NCBI GenBank assembly: GCA_947473355.1 | Contig: CANJCQ010000019.1 | Span: 1-54,030 of the forward strand | DNA from: Sphingomonadaceae bacterium | GTDB taxonomy: Bacteria > Pseudomonadota > Alphaproteobacteria > Sphingomonadales > Sphingomonadaceae | Reading direction: 5' to 3' | Length of the DNA: 54,030 bases | In this document: positions 15,693 through 24,504 of the stretch, one piece after another | Position numbering within the stretch: the first letter of the stretch is position 1 | How the letters are laid out: every line of letters starts with the position of its first letter | The notes under the pieces: generated by a model | What the model saw: the letters and a program-made list of their open reading frames with translations, nothing else | What the model was told of the DNA's origin: nothing | Database searches by the model: none | Made by a program: the position numbers and the translations under genes

Positions 15693-17705
15693 TCAGGCAG
15701 CCAGCTCGCGGGGGGGATGACCATCGTCGTTAGCGCCTCCGGCGGCAATGACGCTGTCCTCGCCGGGCTCGGTGAGCTGCGGCTCGACTTGCTCGGCATC
15801 GATCGGCGCAGCACCAGCGAAGCGCATGACCTCCGGCACCCAGGCGAGCGCGCGGTCGCGCACCTCGACCTCGGTGATGTAGGTTCCGGCGAATACCCGC
15901 TCTGCGCTCATCGCAAGATCGCCCTTCTTGACCGAGGCAAAGCGGCTCGCGAGATCTGGACCGCCGACAGCGGATAGCGCGTCGAGGATCACCGCCTTCG
16001 AGACGCGGTCGAAGTAGTTCGCCGCGGTCGGGCGCCACCACGCCGCCATGTCGATCCCGATCAGGCTGCCGAGGTGATCATGGAACTCAATCCGGCGCTC
16101 ACCCGCCATGTTGAGGCTCGCCTCGAACGTCCTGCCGACGACGTGCCCGAGCCAGCCGGCACGGGCTTCGTCGGAAAGCCCGCGAAACTGCTCGAACCGC
16201 TCCGATACGCTTCCACCGGCGCGCCAGTGCTCATCGAGACCCGACCGGAACTCGGCGAGCGAGGCACTCGCCGCCGCGTCCTTGGCCTCGAACCCGGTGA
16301 TCGGCCCGGCAGGCACGCCGCCCCGCAAAGTGGTTGCGACCCGCGCGCGGTAGTCGAGCGTATCGGCATCGGCGAGCGTGAAGACCATAAGGTCAAGCGC
16401 GAGGCCAGGATCGGACATGACGTGAAGCGCGAGGACGTCGCGGCGCTGCATCGCGAGTTCGTCGACCAGACGCTTCGACAAGGCCGAACGGCGCGGGCTT
16501 TCGCCGCCTTCGCCCGCGACCACCTCGATTCCATCGTCATAGGCCGCCGCATCGACCTGGCGTTCGCCATAGAACACCGGCTGGAGCACCGGGGTCCCGT
16601 CGCGTGACAGCACCAGAATCATGCCCGCCTCGGCCTTGAGTTCGGGCGCAAGTACCGGCTGGCGGGCGCGAATGTCCTGGCATTCGCGTTCGATCGCTTC
16701 GATCGCGGCCTCGGCTGCGGCAATCGCGTCCTCGGCGCTGTCCTCGTCCTCGAGCACGGCGGCATTCTCGTCGTAGGACGCATCGAGTGCATCGAGCCGC
16801 ACAAGTTCCGCTTCGGTCAGCGGCGCGGGCTCGGCGGGGAGCCGGACCAGTCCCTCAACGAGGTCGTGGCTGGCATAGGGATCAAGCGTCGGCTTGACCC
16901 AGGCAAGACCTTGCTCGGCAGCAAGGACCTGGGCGTGTTCTGCCATCTTGGCGGCAGCGAGCTCTTCGAGCAGCGCGACATCGGCCCAGGCTTCGCTGTC
17001 TTCGTCGTCGAACAGCTCACGCTCGATCCGGCCGCCAGCGGCAAGGTAGGCGTCACGACCAATGAGCCGGGCACGCGGATCGCTGCCCCGGACCGTGCCC
17101 GAGAGCACCATGCGGCGGATCGAGTCCGGGTTCGGCGCATAGTAGCCGGTCGAGACCTGCTCGAAGACTCGTGCCTGGATCGCCTGATCCGAAGTGGCGC
17201 CGTAGGCCTTGGCCAGATCGAGCGTGATCTCGCCCGCAGCCAGCGCCTCGAACACGACTGGCGCAAGTCCTGCAAGCCGCAACCGGCCTTCGACGAAGCG
17301 GACCGTCAGCCCGAACCGGCGCGCGACATCCTCGACTGAAGCTCCCGCATTGATCAGCGACGCGAAGGCCTGGGCCTCGTCGGCCGGGTTCATCGCGAGA
17401 CGGTGGAAGTTCTCGGCAAGGCTGGTTTCGATGGCGCCTTCGGCGCTGTCTTCGAGCACCAGGCAAGTCACCTCATGGCCCTTGGGCAGGATCTTGTCTT
17501 CGGCGAGACTGAGCATCGCCTTGCGGCGACGCTCACCGGCTTCGACCTCGAACTTGCCCCTGACGCCGGGCCGGACGATGAGGTTCTGCAACAGCCCGCG
17601 GGCGGCAATGCTGGCCTTGAGTTCGGCATCGGCCGCCGGGTCGGAATGGCGGCGGACATTGCGCGGAGAGGGGACGAGCTTGCTCAGCGGAATGGTCTTG
17701 ATCAT
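15693..17705 (-). CDS. Large orphan ParB/Spo0J-like protein
   Basis: This 670-residue protein has an N-terminal ParB domain with GERR (57-60) and ENFHRLAMNPADEAQAF (98-114), a helix-turn-helix (about 121-145), and a long C-terminal extension with an acidic region near 320-360 (DEDSAEDAIAAAEAAIEAIE). There is no parA next to it. Long ParB-like proteins (for example YubM of F-type plasmids) are typical of leading regions beside ssb, so an establishment role is more likely than partition. The ATG at 17705 has AGGAG 8 bases upstream. Leader box 3 lies 69 bases upstream. Confidence 0.88.
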   Translation of the reverse strand: MIKTIPLSKLVPSPRNVRRHSDPAADAELKASIAARGLLQNLIVRPGVRGKFEVEAGERRRKAMLSLAEDKILPKGHEVTCLVLEDSAEGAIETSLAENFHRLAMNPADEAQAFASLINAGASVEDVARRFGLTVRFVEGRLRLAGLAPVVFEALAAGEITLDLAKAYGATSDQAIQARVFEQVSTGYYAPNPDSIRRMVLSGTVRGSDPRARLIGRDAYLAAGGRIERELFDDEDSEAWADVALLEELAAAKMAEHAQVLAAEQGLAWVKPTLDPYASHDLVEGLVRLPAEPAPLTEAELVRLDALDASYDENAAVLEDEDSAEDAIAAAEAAIEAIERECQDIRARQPVLAPELKAEAGMILVLSRDGTPVLQPVFYGERQVDAAAYDDGIEVVAGEGGESPRRSALSKRLVDELAMQRRDVLALHVMSDPGLALDLMVFTLADADTLDYRARVATTLRGGVPAGPITGFEAKDAAASASLAEFRSGLDEHWRAGGSVSERFEQFRGLSDEARAGWLGHVVGRTFEASLNMAGERRIEFHDHLGSLIGIDMAAWWRPTAANYFDRVSKAVILDALSAVGGPDLASRFASVKKGDLAMSAERVFAGTYITEVEVRDRALAWVPEVMRFAGAAPIDAEQVEPQLTEPGEDSVIAAGGANDDGHPPRELAA

Positions 17706-17773
17706 GGCAGTTACTCCTGAATGCGAGCCTGGTGCATCGACCATCGACGCCCAAATGGCTCAGTCCGGTGAAA

Positions 17774-17788
17774 GCCCCCTCCCCTCTG
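17774..17788 (-). promoter_or_regulatory. Purine-rich leader box 3 (before the ParB-like gene)
   Basis: CAGAGGGGAGGGGGC on the minus strand, 69 bases before the ParB-like start codon. It is identical to box 2 before ardC. Confidence 0.6.
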
Positions 17789-17841
17789 ACGTTCTCATGA
17801 GCGGTTGACCGGCAGCGGTCCGGAGCGCCAAAGAGGCAGCG

Positions 17842-18021
17842 ATGACCCCGACAATTTCCAGCTGCGTGCGCTGCCGCTATTGGACGCCTGTTCCCGACGA
17901 GGACGGACACAATCTCGGGCAGTGTCGGCGGTTTCCGCCGAGCTACGAAGGCTAGGCAATGACGTTCGGTGACGACTGGTGCGGCGAGTTCAAGCCGAGC
18001 GACCCGCTCGCTACGAACTGA
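17842..18021 (+). pseudogene. Four-cysteine zinc-ribbon-like small protein, interrupted by an in-frame TAG
   Basis: From the ATG at 17842 the frame runs 37 codons (CVRC at 8-11, GQCRRFPPSYEG at 26-37), meets TAG at 17,953-17,955, and continues in the same frame for 21 codons (AMTFGDDWCGEFK...) to TGA. Small zinc-ribbon proteins with C-x2-C, CRR-x-PP and a final WCGEF are a pattern I recall, and here the fourth cysteine falls after the stop. It is therefore a recently broken gene, a sequencing error or a readthrough product. It is the only plus-strand frame within the minus-strand leading region, between the ParB-like and helicase genes. Confidence 0.55.
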
Positions 18022-18034
18022 ACAACTGCTTGGT

Positions 18035-21000
18035 TCAGGCGCTGACCCGTGCGAGCACGGCTGCGCCGCCGTCTGTCGGTACGAAAAGCCGCGTCTGGTA
18101 GCGGATGATTTCGGTGAAGCAGCCTTGCGCCTTGTACCAGTCGAGCCGCGCCGCCGACCAACCGGAGAGCTCAAGCCGCTGCGCCCCATTGACCAGACTG
18201 CGCTTGAGCGTGAGCGGCTCGCGGGCTTTGACCTGCATCGGACGGCCTGACGCAATCACGGCGTTGGCGATCTGCTCGGCCGAGAAGGCCTGTTCGCTTT
18301 CCAGTCCAAGCGCTTGGCAGAGTTCCGGCACGCAGTGGAGCGGGACTTCGCGCCCCAGCATTGACCGACCGTCATGCGCCGAGATCCGGCTCACCCGGAC
18401 GTAGTCGGATGGCAGCTTGTCCCAGACCGGCAGCAGCAGCCCGGTCGCAAGGTGCAGCCGCTCGCGCTTGTGGCTCGCAGCAGCCTGATCGACTTCTTGG
18501 CTCCATAGCCGGCGAAACTCGGCCGCAGCGACCGGCTCCCAGCTGCTCTCTTCAAGCTGCTCTGCGGTCAAATGCCCGCGCTTCAAGGGTCGAACCAGTT
18601 CGAAGCGCGAGACCCGCGTGCCGTCGTCGGCGAGCAGGCTGCGCGCCGGGACCAGCAGCCCGATCCGGCCCGAGCGGCTGTTGCGCATCATGCGCTGGCG
18701 CTCGCCCGTCAGGCCATGCAGTTCCTCCAGGCGCGCGAGCGACAGCGGCTTCAGTGCGCGGGCGATCTCGATTTCGAGGAGATGCGTCGTCGCGCCCGAG
18801 AGAGCATCGGTGCGCAGCAGCGTGTCGGACAAGACTTCGAAGTGCTCGACCGCAATGGTCTCGACCCCGAGGTCGAGCGTGCCCGCTTGCCGGGCAGCAT
18901 CGATCCGCGCTTCAACGAGACCGAGGAACTCGTCAAAGATGCCGTTCTGCAGGGCGATCGGCAGCGCGAGGAGCCGATTGAGCCAGCGCTGGATCGTCGG
19001 AAGATCGTCGACCATCGATCCGTCGGATCCTTCGATCCTGAGTCCCGTCAGTTCCTCGAACCGCGCAAGGCTCACGGCGTCGAGCTTGCCGGTGAACAGT
19101 AGGCCAAACCAGCGGTGGAGCGCCTCCTTGGCGTAAGTGCTTTCAAGGTTGTCGGCGGGGTCGAACAAATTTTGTCCGCCCGTCTGGCGCTGGCCGCGTG
19201 TCAGTGCGCCGAGGCTGTCGAGCCGCCGGGCGATGGTCGAGATGAACCGGCGCTCGCCGCGTACATCGGTGGTCACCGGTCGGAACAGCGGCGCGGATGC
19301 CTGGTTGGTGCGATTGGTCCGCCCGAGCCCCTGGATCGCAGCATCGGCGCGCCAACCCGGCTCGAGCAGAAAGTGAACCCGGCGGGCCTGGTTCTTCGCG
19401 GCAAGGTCGGCGTGGTAGCTGCGGCCGGTCCCGCCGGCATCGGAGAAGACCAGAACCGGCTTAATCCCATCCATGAACGCATGGGTTTCGGTGACATTGG
19501 CGCTGGCCTTGCGCGATTGCAGCTTCTGGCTCCCGTCGCGCCCGACGATCAGGCGGCGCGTGCGGCCAGTCACTTCGGCGACCTGGTCGACACCGAATCG
19601 CTCGATGATCGCATCGAGCGCGGTCGCGATCGGCGGCAGCGCGCAGAGCTGTTCGATCATCCGGTCGCGGGCGGCGAGCGCCGATCGGCACAGCACCGGC
19701 GCACCAGTGTCGTCACTCATCGCCTCGGAGCGCGCGTTGCCGTTCTCGTCGGTAAACACGGCCATCAGCCGCACCGGGAAGCTCTTGGTGAGGTAGTCGA
19801 TCACGTAACTTTGCGGACTGAGGTCAATTTCCAACGCCTCACGTTCGGCATCGGGCAGATCGGCAAGGCGACGGCCCAGCATGGCCTCGCCGGTCGAGAC
19901 GAGTTGCACAACCACCGCACTGCCCTCGGCCAAGGCAGTCTCGATCGCGGGAAGCAGGCTCGGCAACTTCATCGAAAGCAGCACTTGCGCAAAGAAGCGC
20001 TGCTTGGTGCCCTCGAAGATCGACAAGGCCGCGGCCTTGGCCCCCGAGTTCAGGGTGTCGCCGCTGTCCTGATCGACGATCCGGGTCGCTTCGAGCGCCT
20101 CGCGCAGGTTGGCATGGATGATCGCCCATGCCTCAGCATAGGCGTCATAAACCGCGATCTGATCGGAGGTCAGGCAGTGCTCAAGGATTTCGTATTCAAC
20201 TCCCGCGAACGACAAGGCGCGCGCGGCATAGAGCCCGAGCGACTTCAAATCACGGGCGACCAGTTCCATCGCGGCAATGCCGCCGTCGCGGATGTCGGCG
20301 ACGAAAGCCTCGCGGTTGGCGAAGGCGGTTTCCGGCCCCCACAGACCAAGCCGGGTCGCATAGGCGAGGTTATTGACGTCTGAGGCACCGGTAGCCGAGG
20401 CATAGAGCACGCGGGCGCGCGGCAGCAGGTTCTGGAGCCGCACTCCGGCGACCCCCTGCTCCGAACCCTTGACCTTGCCGCGCGATCCTTCGCCGCCTGC
20501 GGCATTGGCCATGGCGTGAGCTTCATCGAAGACGATCGCGCCATCGAAGTCGTCACCGGCCCAATCGAGGAGCTGGTCAAGCCGGGTCGCATCGCTGCGC
20601 CCGGATCGCAGGGTCGGATAGGTGACGAAGAGGATCCCCTCGCGCATGCCGACCGCCACGCCCAGTTTCCATTGCCCGAGCGGCTGGACATCGATCGGAA
20701 GGCCGCCGAGCGCGGACCAGTCGCGACGAGCATCCTCGAGCAGCGCCTCGTTCTTCGATATCCAGATGTGACGGCGCTCGCCGCGCACCCAGCGGTCGAG
20801 AATGACCGAGGCGACCTGGCGCCCCTTCCCGGTCCCAGTACCATCGCCAAGGAAGTAGCCCATGCGATAGGCTTGGCCCTCTCCGCTCGCCTTCAAGGCA
20901 CAGCCCTTGTCTTCGGGTTCATACCGCCCGGGAAGGTCGCGAGAATGGGCGCTTGCGGCGTAGATCAAGGTCTCGGCCTGGGCGGCCGAAAGCACGCCCT

Positions 21001-22270
21001 TGGCAACCAGGTTCGACGGGAGCTGAGGAATGGCCTCTGGAACCGGCGCGGTTATCGAGCCCATGGCGACGGATTCGACGAGCGGGGTCGGATGTTCAAC
21101 CGCGCCCGGAATTACAATGCGGCTGGGCCGGTAGGGCAGATAATGCCCGACCTGCTCGGCGATCGGGGCGGCGGCCGGGAGCGGCTCGTAGGCAAGCGGG
21201 ATGACCGATGGCGCGGCGACAATCGGCTTGGATACCAGCGGAACCGGCTTCCTGGCACCAGCAACCAGGCGGAGCGGCAAGGCTGGCCCGCGCACGACAC
21301 GGGCCGGTTCCTGCGACCCGCTTTTCCGCAAAGGCAGTGCATTGACCAGCCAGCAGAGCTCCTCGAAAGTCACGGGCTTCGCAATGGTCGGGCTGGCACC
21401 GGCATCGATCTTGTCGAGCACGAGCAAACGGGTGGAGATCGAAGTGCCCTGCTTGACGAAGCCGCGCTCGATCGCCGCGTTGAGGCGCAGCGCCACTGGA
21501 CCGGCGATGCCACAGAGGAAGCGCGGCAGGTCGAACCATTCTGGCATCACCGCAACCAGGCGGCCGCCGGGTAGCAGCCGCTTCCAGGCCGAGCGCAGGT
21601 GCCGTGCCCCGGTGCGTCCGTCGTGCCCGCGCTCGATGCCGTGCGAATAGGGCGGGTTCATCAGCACCAAGCTCGGAGCGACATTGGTCTCGAGCAATTC
21701 GTCGATCAATTCGCCATCATGGCCGGTCACCAGCGCACCCAGGAACATGGCTCCGAGGCACTCACGGCGCAGCGGCGAAATCTCATTGAGCGCAAGCCGC
21801 GCTCCCGCCTTCGCGGCCCAAATTGCGAGCATGCCGGTTCCTGCCGATGGTTCAAGTACGAGTTCACCAGCTGAAATCGCGCAGGCGCGGGCGGCGATCC
21901 AGGCGATCCGCGGTGGGGTGGCGAACTGCTGCCACTCGATCTGTTCGTCGCTGCGCGTGGTCTGGCTGGGCACCTGCGCTTCGAGGCGCGTAAAGGCGCG
22001 ATCCGCCTGATCTGACGGCATAGTGCAGGTCAGTGTGGTAGCCTGAGTCAGAAACAGCACCTGGGCGAATTCAAGCGCGGCATGGGCATCGCGCACCGAC
22101 CAACGGCCCGCGGCATCGCTTCCGCCGAAGTGTTCGCCCATGACCGCATTGAGGACGCTGCGCGTCACGATCTGGCAGGCGCCTAGCCGAACAGCGAGCT
22201 CGCGGGCCGCGCTGAGCACAAGCGGCTCGGCGGGAGCGGGAAAGGCGAATGCGGGTGAAGCGTGGGACAT
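18035..22270 (-). CDS. DNA methyltransferase-like / Strawberry-notch helicase fusion
   Basis: This 1,411-residue protein has an N-terminal methyltransferase-like domain with SAM motif LEPSAGTGML (139-148) and catalytic NPPY (205-208). A Pro/Ala-rich linker follows (about 320-420). The Strawberry-notch-type helicase has a Walker A-like GDGTGTGKGRQ (475-485), DEAH (582-585) and, downstream, RFGVDQVAEVTGRTRR and the GLGRTNRTNQ region of its C-terminal helicase part. The NPPY motif suggests N6-adenine or cytosine-N4 methylation. Such proteins recur on alphaproteobacterial plasmids and ICEs; protection of incoming DNA or anti-defence is inferred. AGGAGG precedes the ATG. Confidence 0.88.
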   Translation of the reverse strand: MSHASPAFAFPAPAEPLVLSAARELAVRLGACQIVTRSVLNAVMGEHFGGSDAAGRWSVRDAHAALEFAQVLFLTQATTLTCTMPSDQADRAFTRLEAQVPSQTTRSDEQIEWQQFATPPRIAWIAARACAISAGELVLEPSAGTGMLAIWAAKAGARLALNEISPLRRECLGAMFLGALVTGHDGELIDELLETNVAPSLVLMNPPYSHGIERGHDGRTGARHLRSAWKRLLPGGRLVAVMPEWFDLPRFLCGIAGPVALRLNAAIERGFVKQGTSISTRLLVLDKIDAGASPTIAKPVTFEELCWLVNALPLRKSGSQEPARVVRGPALPLRLVAGARKPVPLVSKPIVAAPSVIPLAYEPLPAAAPIAEQVGHYLPYRPSRIVIPGAVEHPTPLVESVAMGSITAPVPEAIPQLPSNLVAKGVLSAAQAETLIYAASAHSRDLPGRYEPEDKGCALKASGEGQAYRMGYFLGDGTGTGKGRQVASVILDRWVRGERRHIWISKNEALLEDARRDWSALGGLPIDVQPLGQWKLGVAVGMREGILFVTYPTLRSGRSDATRLDQLLDWAGDDFDGAIVFDEAHAMANAAGGEGSRGKVKGSEQGVAGVRLQNLLPRARVLYASATGASDVNNLAYATRLGLWGPETAFANREAFVADIRDGGIAAMELVARDLKSLGLYAARALSFAGVEYEILEHCLTSDQIAVYDAYAEAWAIIHANLREALEATRIVDQDSGDTLNSGAKAAALSIFEGTKQRFFAQVLLSMKLPSLLPAIETALAEGSAVVVQLVSTGEAMLGRRLADLPDAEREALEIDLSPQSYVIDYLTKSFPVRLMAVFTDENGNARSEAMSDDTGAPVLCRSALAARDRMIEQLCALPPIATALDAIIERFGVDQVAEVTGRTRRLIVGRDGSQKLQSRKASANVTETHAFMDGIKPVLVFSDAGGTGRSYHADLAAKNQARRVHFLLEPGWRADAAIQGLGRTNRTNQASAPLFRPVTTDVRGERRFISTIARRLDSLGALTRGQRQTGGQNLFDPADNLESTYAKEALHRWFGLLFTGKLDAVSLARFEELTGLRIEGSDGSMVDDLPTIQRWLNRLLALPIALQNGIFDEFLGLVEARIDAARQAGTLDLGVETIAVEHFEVLSDTLLRTDALSGATTHLLEIEIARALKPLSLARLEELHGLTGERQRMMRNSRSGRIGLLVPARSLLADDGTRVSRFELVRPLKRGHLTAEQLEESSWEPVAAAEFRRLWSQEVDQAAASHKRERLHLATGLLLPVWDKLPSDYVRVSRISAHDGRSMLGREVPLHCVPELCQALGLESEQAFSAEQIANAVIASGRPMQVKAREPLTLKRSLVNGAQRLELSGWSAARLDWYKAQGCFTEIIRYQTRLFVPTDGGAAVLARVSA

Positions 22271-22335
22271 CGGGAACCTCCTGACGAGGCCATGTCGGTT
22301 CGGGGGAATCCGTCCGGGGCCTCACAAGGCCCCAA

Positions 22336-22352
22336 GCCCCCTTTCCTCTCAG
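22336..22352 (-). promoter_or_regulatory. Purine-rich leader box 4 (before the helicase/methylase gene)
   Basis: CTGAGAGGAAAGGGGGC on the minus strand, 66 bases before the start codon. A GGGGCCTTGTGAGGCCCC hairpin lies between the box and the gene (about 22,316-22,333). Confidence 0.55.
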
Positions 22353-22358
22353 CGACGA

Positions 22359-23255
22359 TCAAGCCGCCCCGCGGACCCGGTGCAGCAGCACGTCGTTCCA
22401 ATCGTCATCGGTTCGCTCGGGTCGTCGGGTGGCAATCCGGCGACCCTCGCAGGCATAGGCTTCGCGGGCGCGCGCTTCGGCAAGCAGGCCGCCGGCATCG
22501 TTATCGACAAACAGGTGCAAATCGCGCACCGATTCCGGGATTGTGACCAGGCCGAAACGCTCGTTGCCAAGCGTTGCCCAACAAGGGATGCCGAACAGCT
22601 GCATCCCCGACAGCGCAGTCTCGATCCCTTCGGCAAGGCCGAGACGGCCGCCACGCGGAAATGCCAAACGCACTGCCCCCGAACCGAGGCTACCGAGCGC
22701 ACGCTTTGGCTGGTCGAACCGCGCAAGGCCCTGGCCCGCCGGATCAAGGAAAGTCCGGTGCAGCGCCAGCACGCCGACATCGTTGCGGACCGCCGCGACC
22801 ATCGCAGGGAGGAATCGGACTGCACCTTTGGGTCCCAGCGGCGTGCGGCGAAGAAAGCGCAGGTCTGGCGAGGAAGTGGTGATGGCGCGGCCCGCAAGGT
22901 AGCGCGCAGCTGGGCTGTCGGCGAGGATCGCTGCGTCGCGCCACAGCCGGAGCGCATTGCGATCGGCGATCTCTTCGCGTGGCGTCGGTGTGATCGCCTC
23001 GCCCTTCCCGTCGAACAGGTCGGAAATCCGGACCCCGACCTTGGCGAGGCCCTGCATCACTGCCTCGTTGGTGCAACCAGCAAAGCAATGAACCAGGATC
23101 GCACGCTTGCCGAGTGTAATGCTGAGCGACGGCGTGCGGTCGGCATGAGCGGGACAGCAGCACATGCCGCGCGAGCGCGACCAGGTGCCTCCTAGCGCCT
23201 CGACGATTTTGCGGGCGCGGTCTTCAAGCGCCGAGCGCCTGCGGCATTGGGACAT
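22359..23255 (-). CDS. CHC2 zinc-finger / Toprim primase-like protein
   Basis: This 298-residue protein has an N-terminal CHC2-type zinc finger (Cys34, His37, Cys57, Cys61 in CCCPAHADRTPS and LVHCFAGC) and a C-terminal Toprim domain with LAEGIETALSG (Glu209) and LFVDNDAGG (Asp251, Asp253). This matches P4/DnaG-like primases of plasmids, which prime second-strand synthesis in the recipient. I place the start at 23255 (GGAG 9 bases upstream); a longer frame to 23354 is poorly supported. It is the first gene of the minus-strand leading region, divergent from the lytic transglycosylase. Confidence 0.86.
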   Translation of the reverse strand: MSQCRRRSALEDRARKIVEALGGTWSRSRGMCCCPAHADRTPSLSITLGKRAILVHCFAGCTNEAVMQGLAKVGVRISDLFDGKGEAITPTPREEIADRNALRLWRDAAILADSPAARYLAGRAITTSSPDLRFLRRTPLGPKGAVRFLPAMVAAVRNDVGVLALHRTFLDPAGQGLARFDQPKRALGSLGSGAVRLAFPRGGRLGLAEGIETALSGMQLFGIPCWATLGNERFGLVTIPESVRDLHLFVDNDAGGLLAEARAREAYACEGRRIATRRPERTDDDWNDVLLHRVRGAA

Positions 23256-23336
23256 GGGGCATCTCCATCGGTGACATGCCTCCACCCGCGCAGCCTCCGC
23301 TCTGCGCCACTGACAATGCGTTTTCCTACAACGTAT

Positions 23337-23351
23337 GTTCTCTATATGTTT
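23337..23351 (+). promoter_or_regulatory. Imperfect LexA-type operator before the lytic transglycosylase
   Basis: GTTCTCTATATGTTT is one base short of GTTC-N7-GTTC, and its inner bases nearly equal those of the box at 1,112-1,126 (TCTATAT against TTTATAT). It lies 32 bases before the start codon, where a bound repressor would block transcription or an early step. Confidence 0.55.
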
Positions 23352-23382
23352 CATTGCGATTCGGCAAGAAGAGGAATCGCAA

Positions 23383-24048
23383 ATGACCCAAAATATGATC
23401 GCATCCCTATGCGCGGTCGCTGGACTGGCAACATCCTGGCCTGCTGCGGCACAAGATGATGGCTCATTCTCAGCAGCATCGTCCAGTCCCGCCTCGGGCT
23501 ACCGGATCGAAAGCTCGGAAGCTGGCTTCCGGTTGGTCACACATGGGGTGTGGCGTGCGGCAGGAGCGCCGCAATCGGAATCTGGATCGACCGAAACGGT
23601 CTCGGGCACTTCAAGAGCCATGCCCCAACTAACAGCAAAACTTCGGCAAAGCGCTGCACCAAGTTTCCGGCGCGCGGCCTACTTGCCTAACGTATACGCC
23701 GCCGAAGCACAATACGGCCTGCCGAGAGGCCTGCTCGATGCGCTGATCTGGACCGAATCTCGCTACAATCCACTTGCCGTGAGCAGCGCAGGAGCGGCTG
23801 GACTTGGTCAGCTGATGCCGAGCACCGCCCGAGAACTTGGCGTATTCAACAGGTTTGACCCGCGAACGAATCTCATGGGCGCAGCGCAATATTTGAAACA
23901 AATGCTCGACAAGTTCGGGGTAGTGCATCTTGCCGTCGCAGCATACAATGCCGGACCTCGAGCGGTCGAACGTGCTGGCGGGATTCCACTCAATGGTGAG
24001 ACGCCCGGCTACGTTCGGAGCGTGCTTGAATTCTGGGGGGCAAGGTGA
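23383..24048 (+). CDS. Periplasmic lytic transglycosylase (VirB1-like SLT domain)
   Basis: This 221-residue protein has a signal peptide (residues 1-23, ending PAAA before QDD), a low-complexity Ser/Gly/Ala linker to about residue 95, and an SLT domain with catalytic Glu125 in [13 protein letters not shown], the [13 protein letters not shown] loop and [11 protein letters not shown]. It cuts peptidoglycan, which would help a mating channel cross the wall. The ATG at 23383 has GAGGAA upstream and starts the signal peptide; an upstream ATG (23335) does not. The DUF5818 gene overlaps its stop by 4 bases. Confidence 0.92.
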   Translation: MTQNMIASLCAVAGLATSWPAAAQDDGSFSAASSSPASGYRIESSEAGFRLVTHGVWRAAGAPQSESGSTETVSGTSRAMPQLTAKLRQSAAPSFRRAAYLPNVYAAEAQYGLPRGLLDALIWTESRYNPLAVSSAGAAGLGQLMPSTARELGVFNRFDPRTNLMGAAQYLKQMLDKFGVVHLAVAAYNAGPRAVERAGGIPLNGETPGYVRSVLEFWGAR

Positions 24049-24269
24049 ATTCGTTAATCGGGAATGGCATCGGCAAACGCAAGCGTGTGAGCGGTGTACT
24101 CAATCACGGTGGACGCGGACTCAACATCTTGACCGATGCTGGCGATTTATGGGTGCTTGATAGTGACGACGTCGACCCTGACCTATTGGGACATCGCGTG
24201 ACGGCTGAAGGAATCTTAGCGGGCCTGGACCGCCTTAGCCTCGATTGGATCGGCGAAGCCTCAACCTAA
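24045..24269 (+). CDS. DUF5818-family small protein
   Basis: This 74-residue protein begins at a GTG that overlaps the transglycosylase stop codon (GTGA), so translation is coupled. The pattern [25 protein letters not shown]...[23 protein letters not shown] fits DUF5818, a small beta-rich family common in sphingomonads, of unknown function. It is the last gene of the mobile block. Confidence 0.78.
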   Translation: MNSLIGNGIGKRKRVSGVLNHGGRGLNILTDAGDLWVLDSDDVDPDLLGHRVTAEGILAGLDRLSLDWIGEAST

Positions 24270-24336
24270 CTTCAACCGCACATCCAAGCGTTCCCAATCC
24301 ACCTGCGCGCGCTCCTCACCAGTTGAATGCAATATC

Positions 24337-24364
24337 GAGCGTCCGAATCGTCGGGCGTCCGAAT
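24337..24364. repeat. 12-bp direct repeat near the element end
   Basis: GCGTCCGAATCG occurs at 24,337-24,348 and again at 24,353-24,364 (16-base period). Short directly repeated sites near an integration end are typical integrase arm-binding sites, but no integrase is visible. Confidence 0.4.
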
Positions 24365-24465
24365 CGAGGCGCTTGCCTGCGATCGGCAGACTTGCGGAAC
24401 CAACATATCCCCTAGTCACACAGGAAAGCCTGGAGGGCTCTGAAATGGGAGCCGTGAGCCACAAA

Positions 24466-24504
24466 AGCTACCTAGAGAGCTACCTAGGATCACCTAGGTA
24501 GCTC
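24466..24504. repeat. CCTAGG palindrome cluster next to tRNA-Arg
   Basis: GAGCTACCTAGG (24,477-24,488) and CCTAGGTAGCTC (24,493-24,504) are perfect complements around ATCA. A third AGCTACCTAG lies in direct orientation at 24,466-24,475. The cluster lies 28 bases from the tRNA 3' end, where the element boundary is expected. It may bind a recombination protein or terminate tRNA transcription. Confidence 0.55.

Noticed and set aside
16074..16607. Plus-strand frame opposite the ParB-like gene
   Set aside because: Antisense shadow; the ParB motifs on the other strand are clear.
15693..17705. Plasmid partition locus
   Set aside because: The ParB-like gene has no parA neighbour, and I saw no array of parS-like sites beside it.
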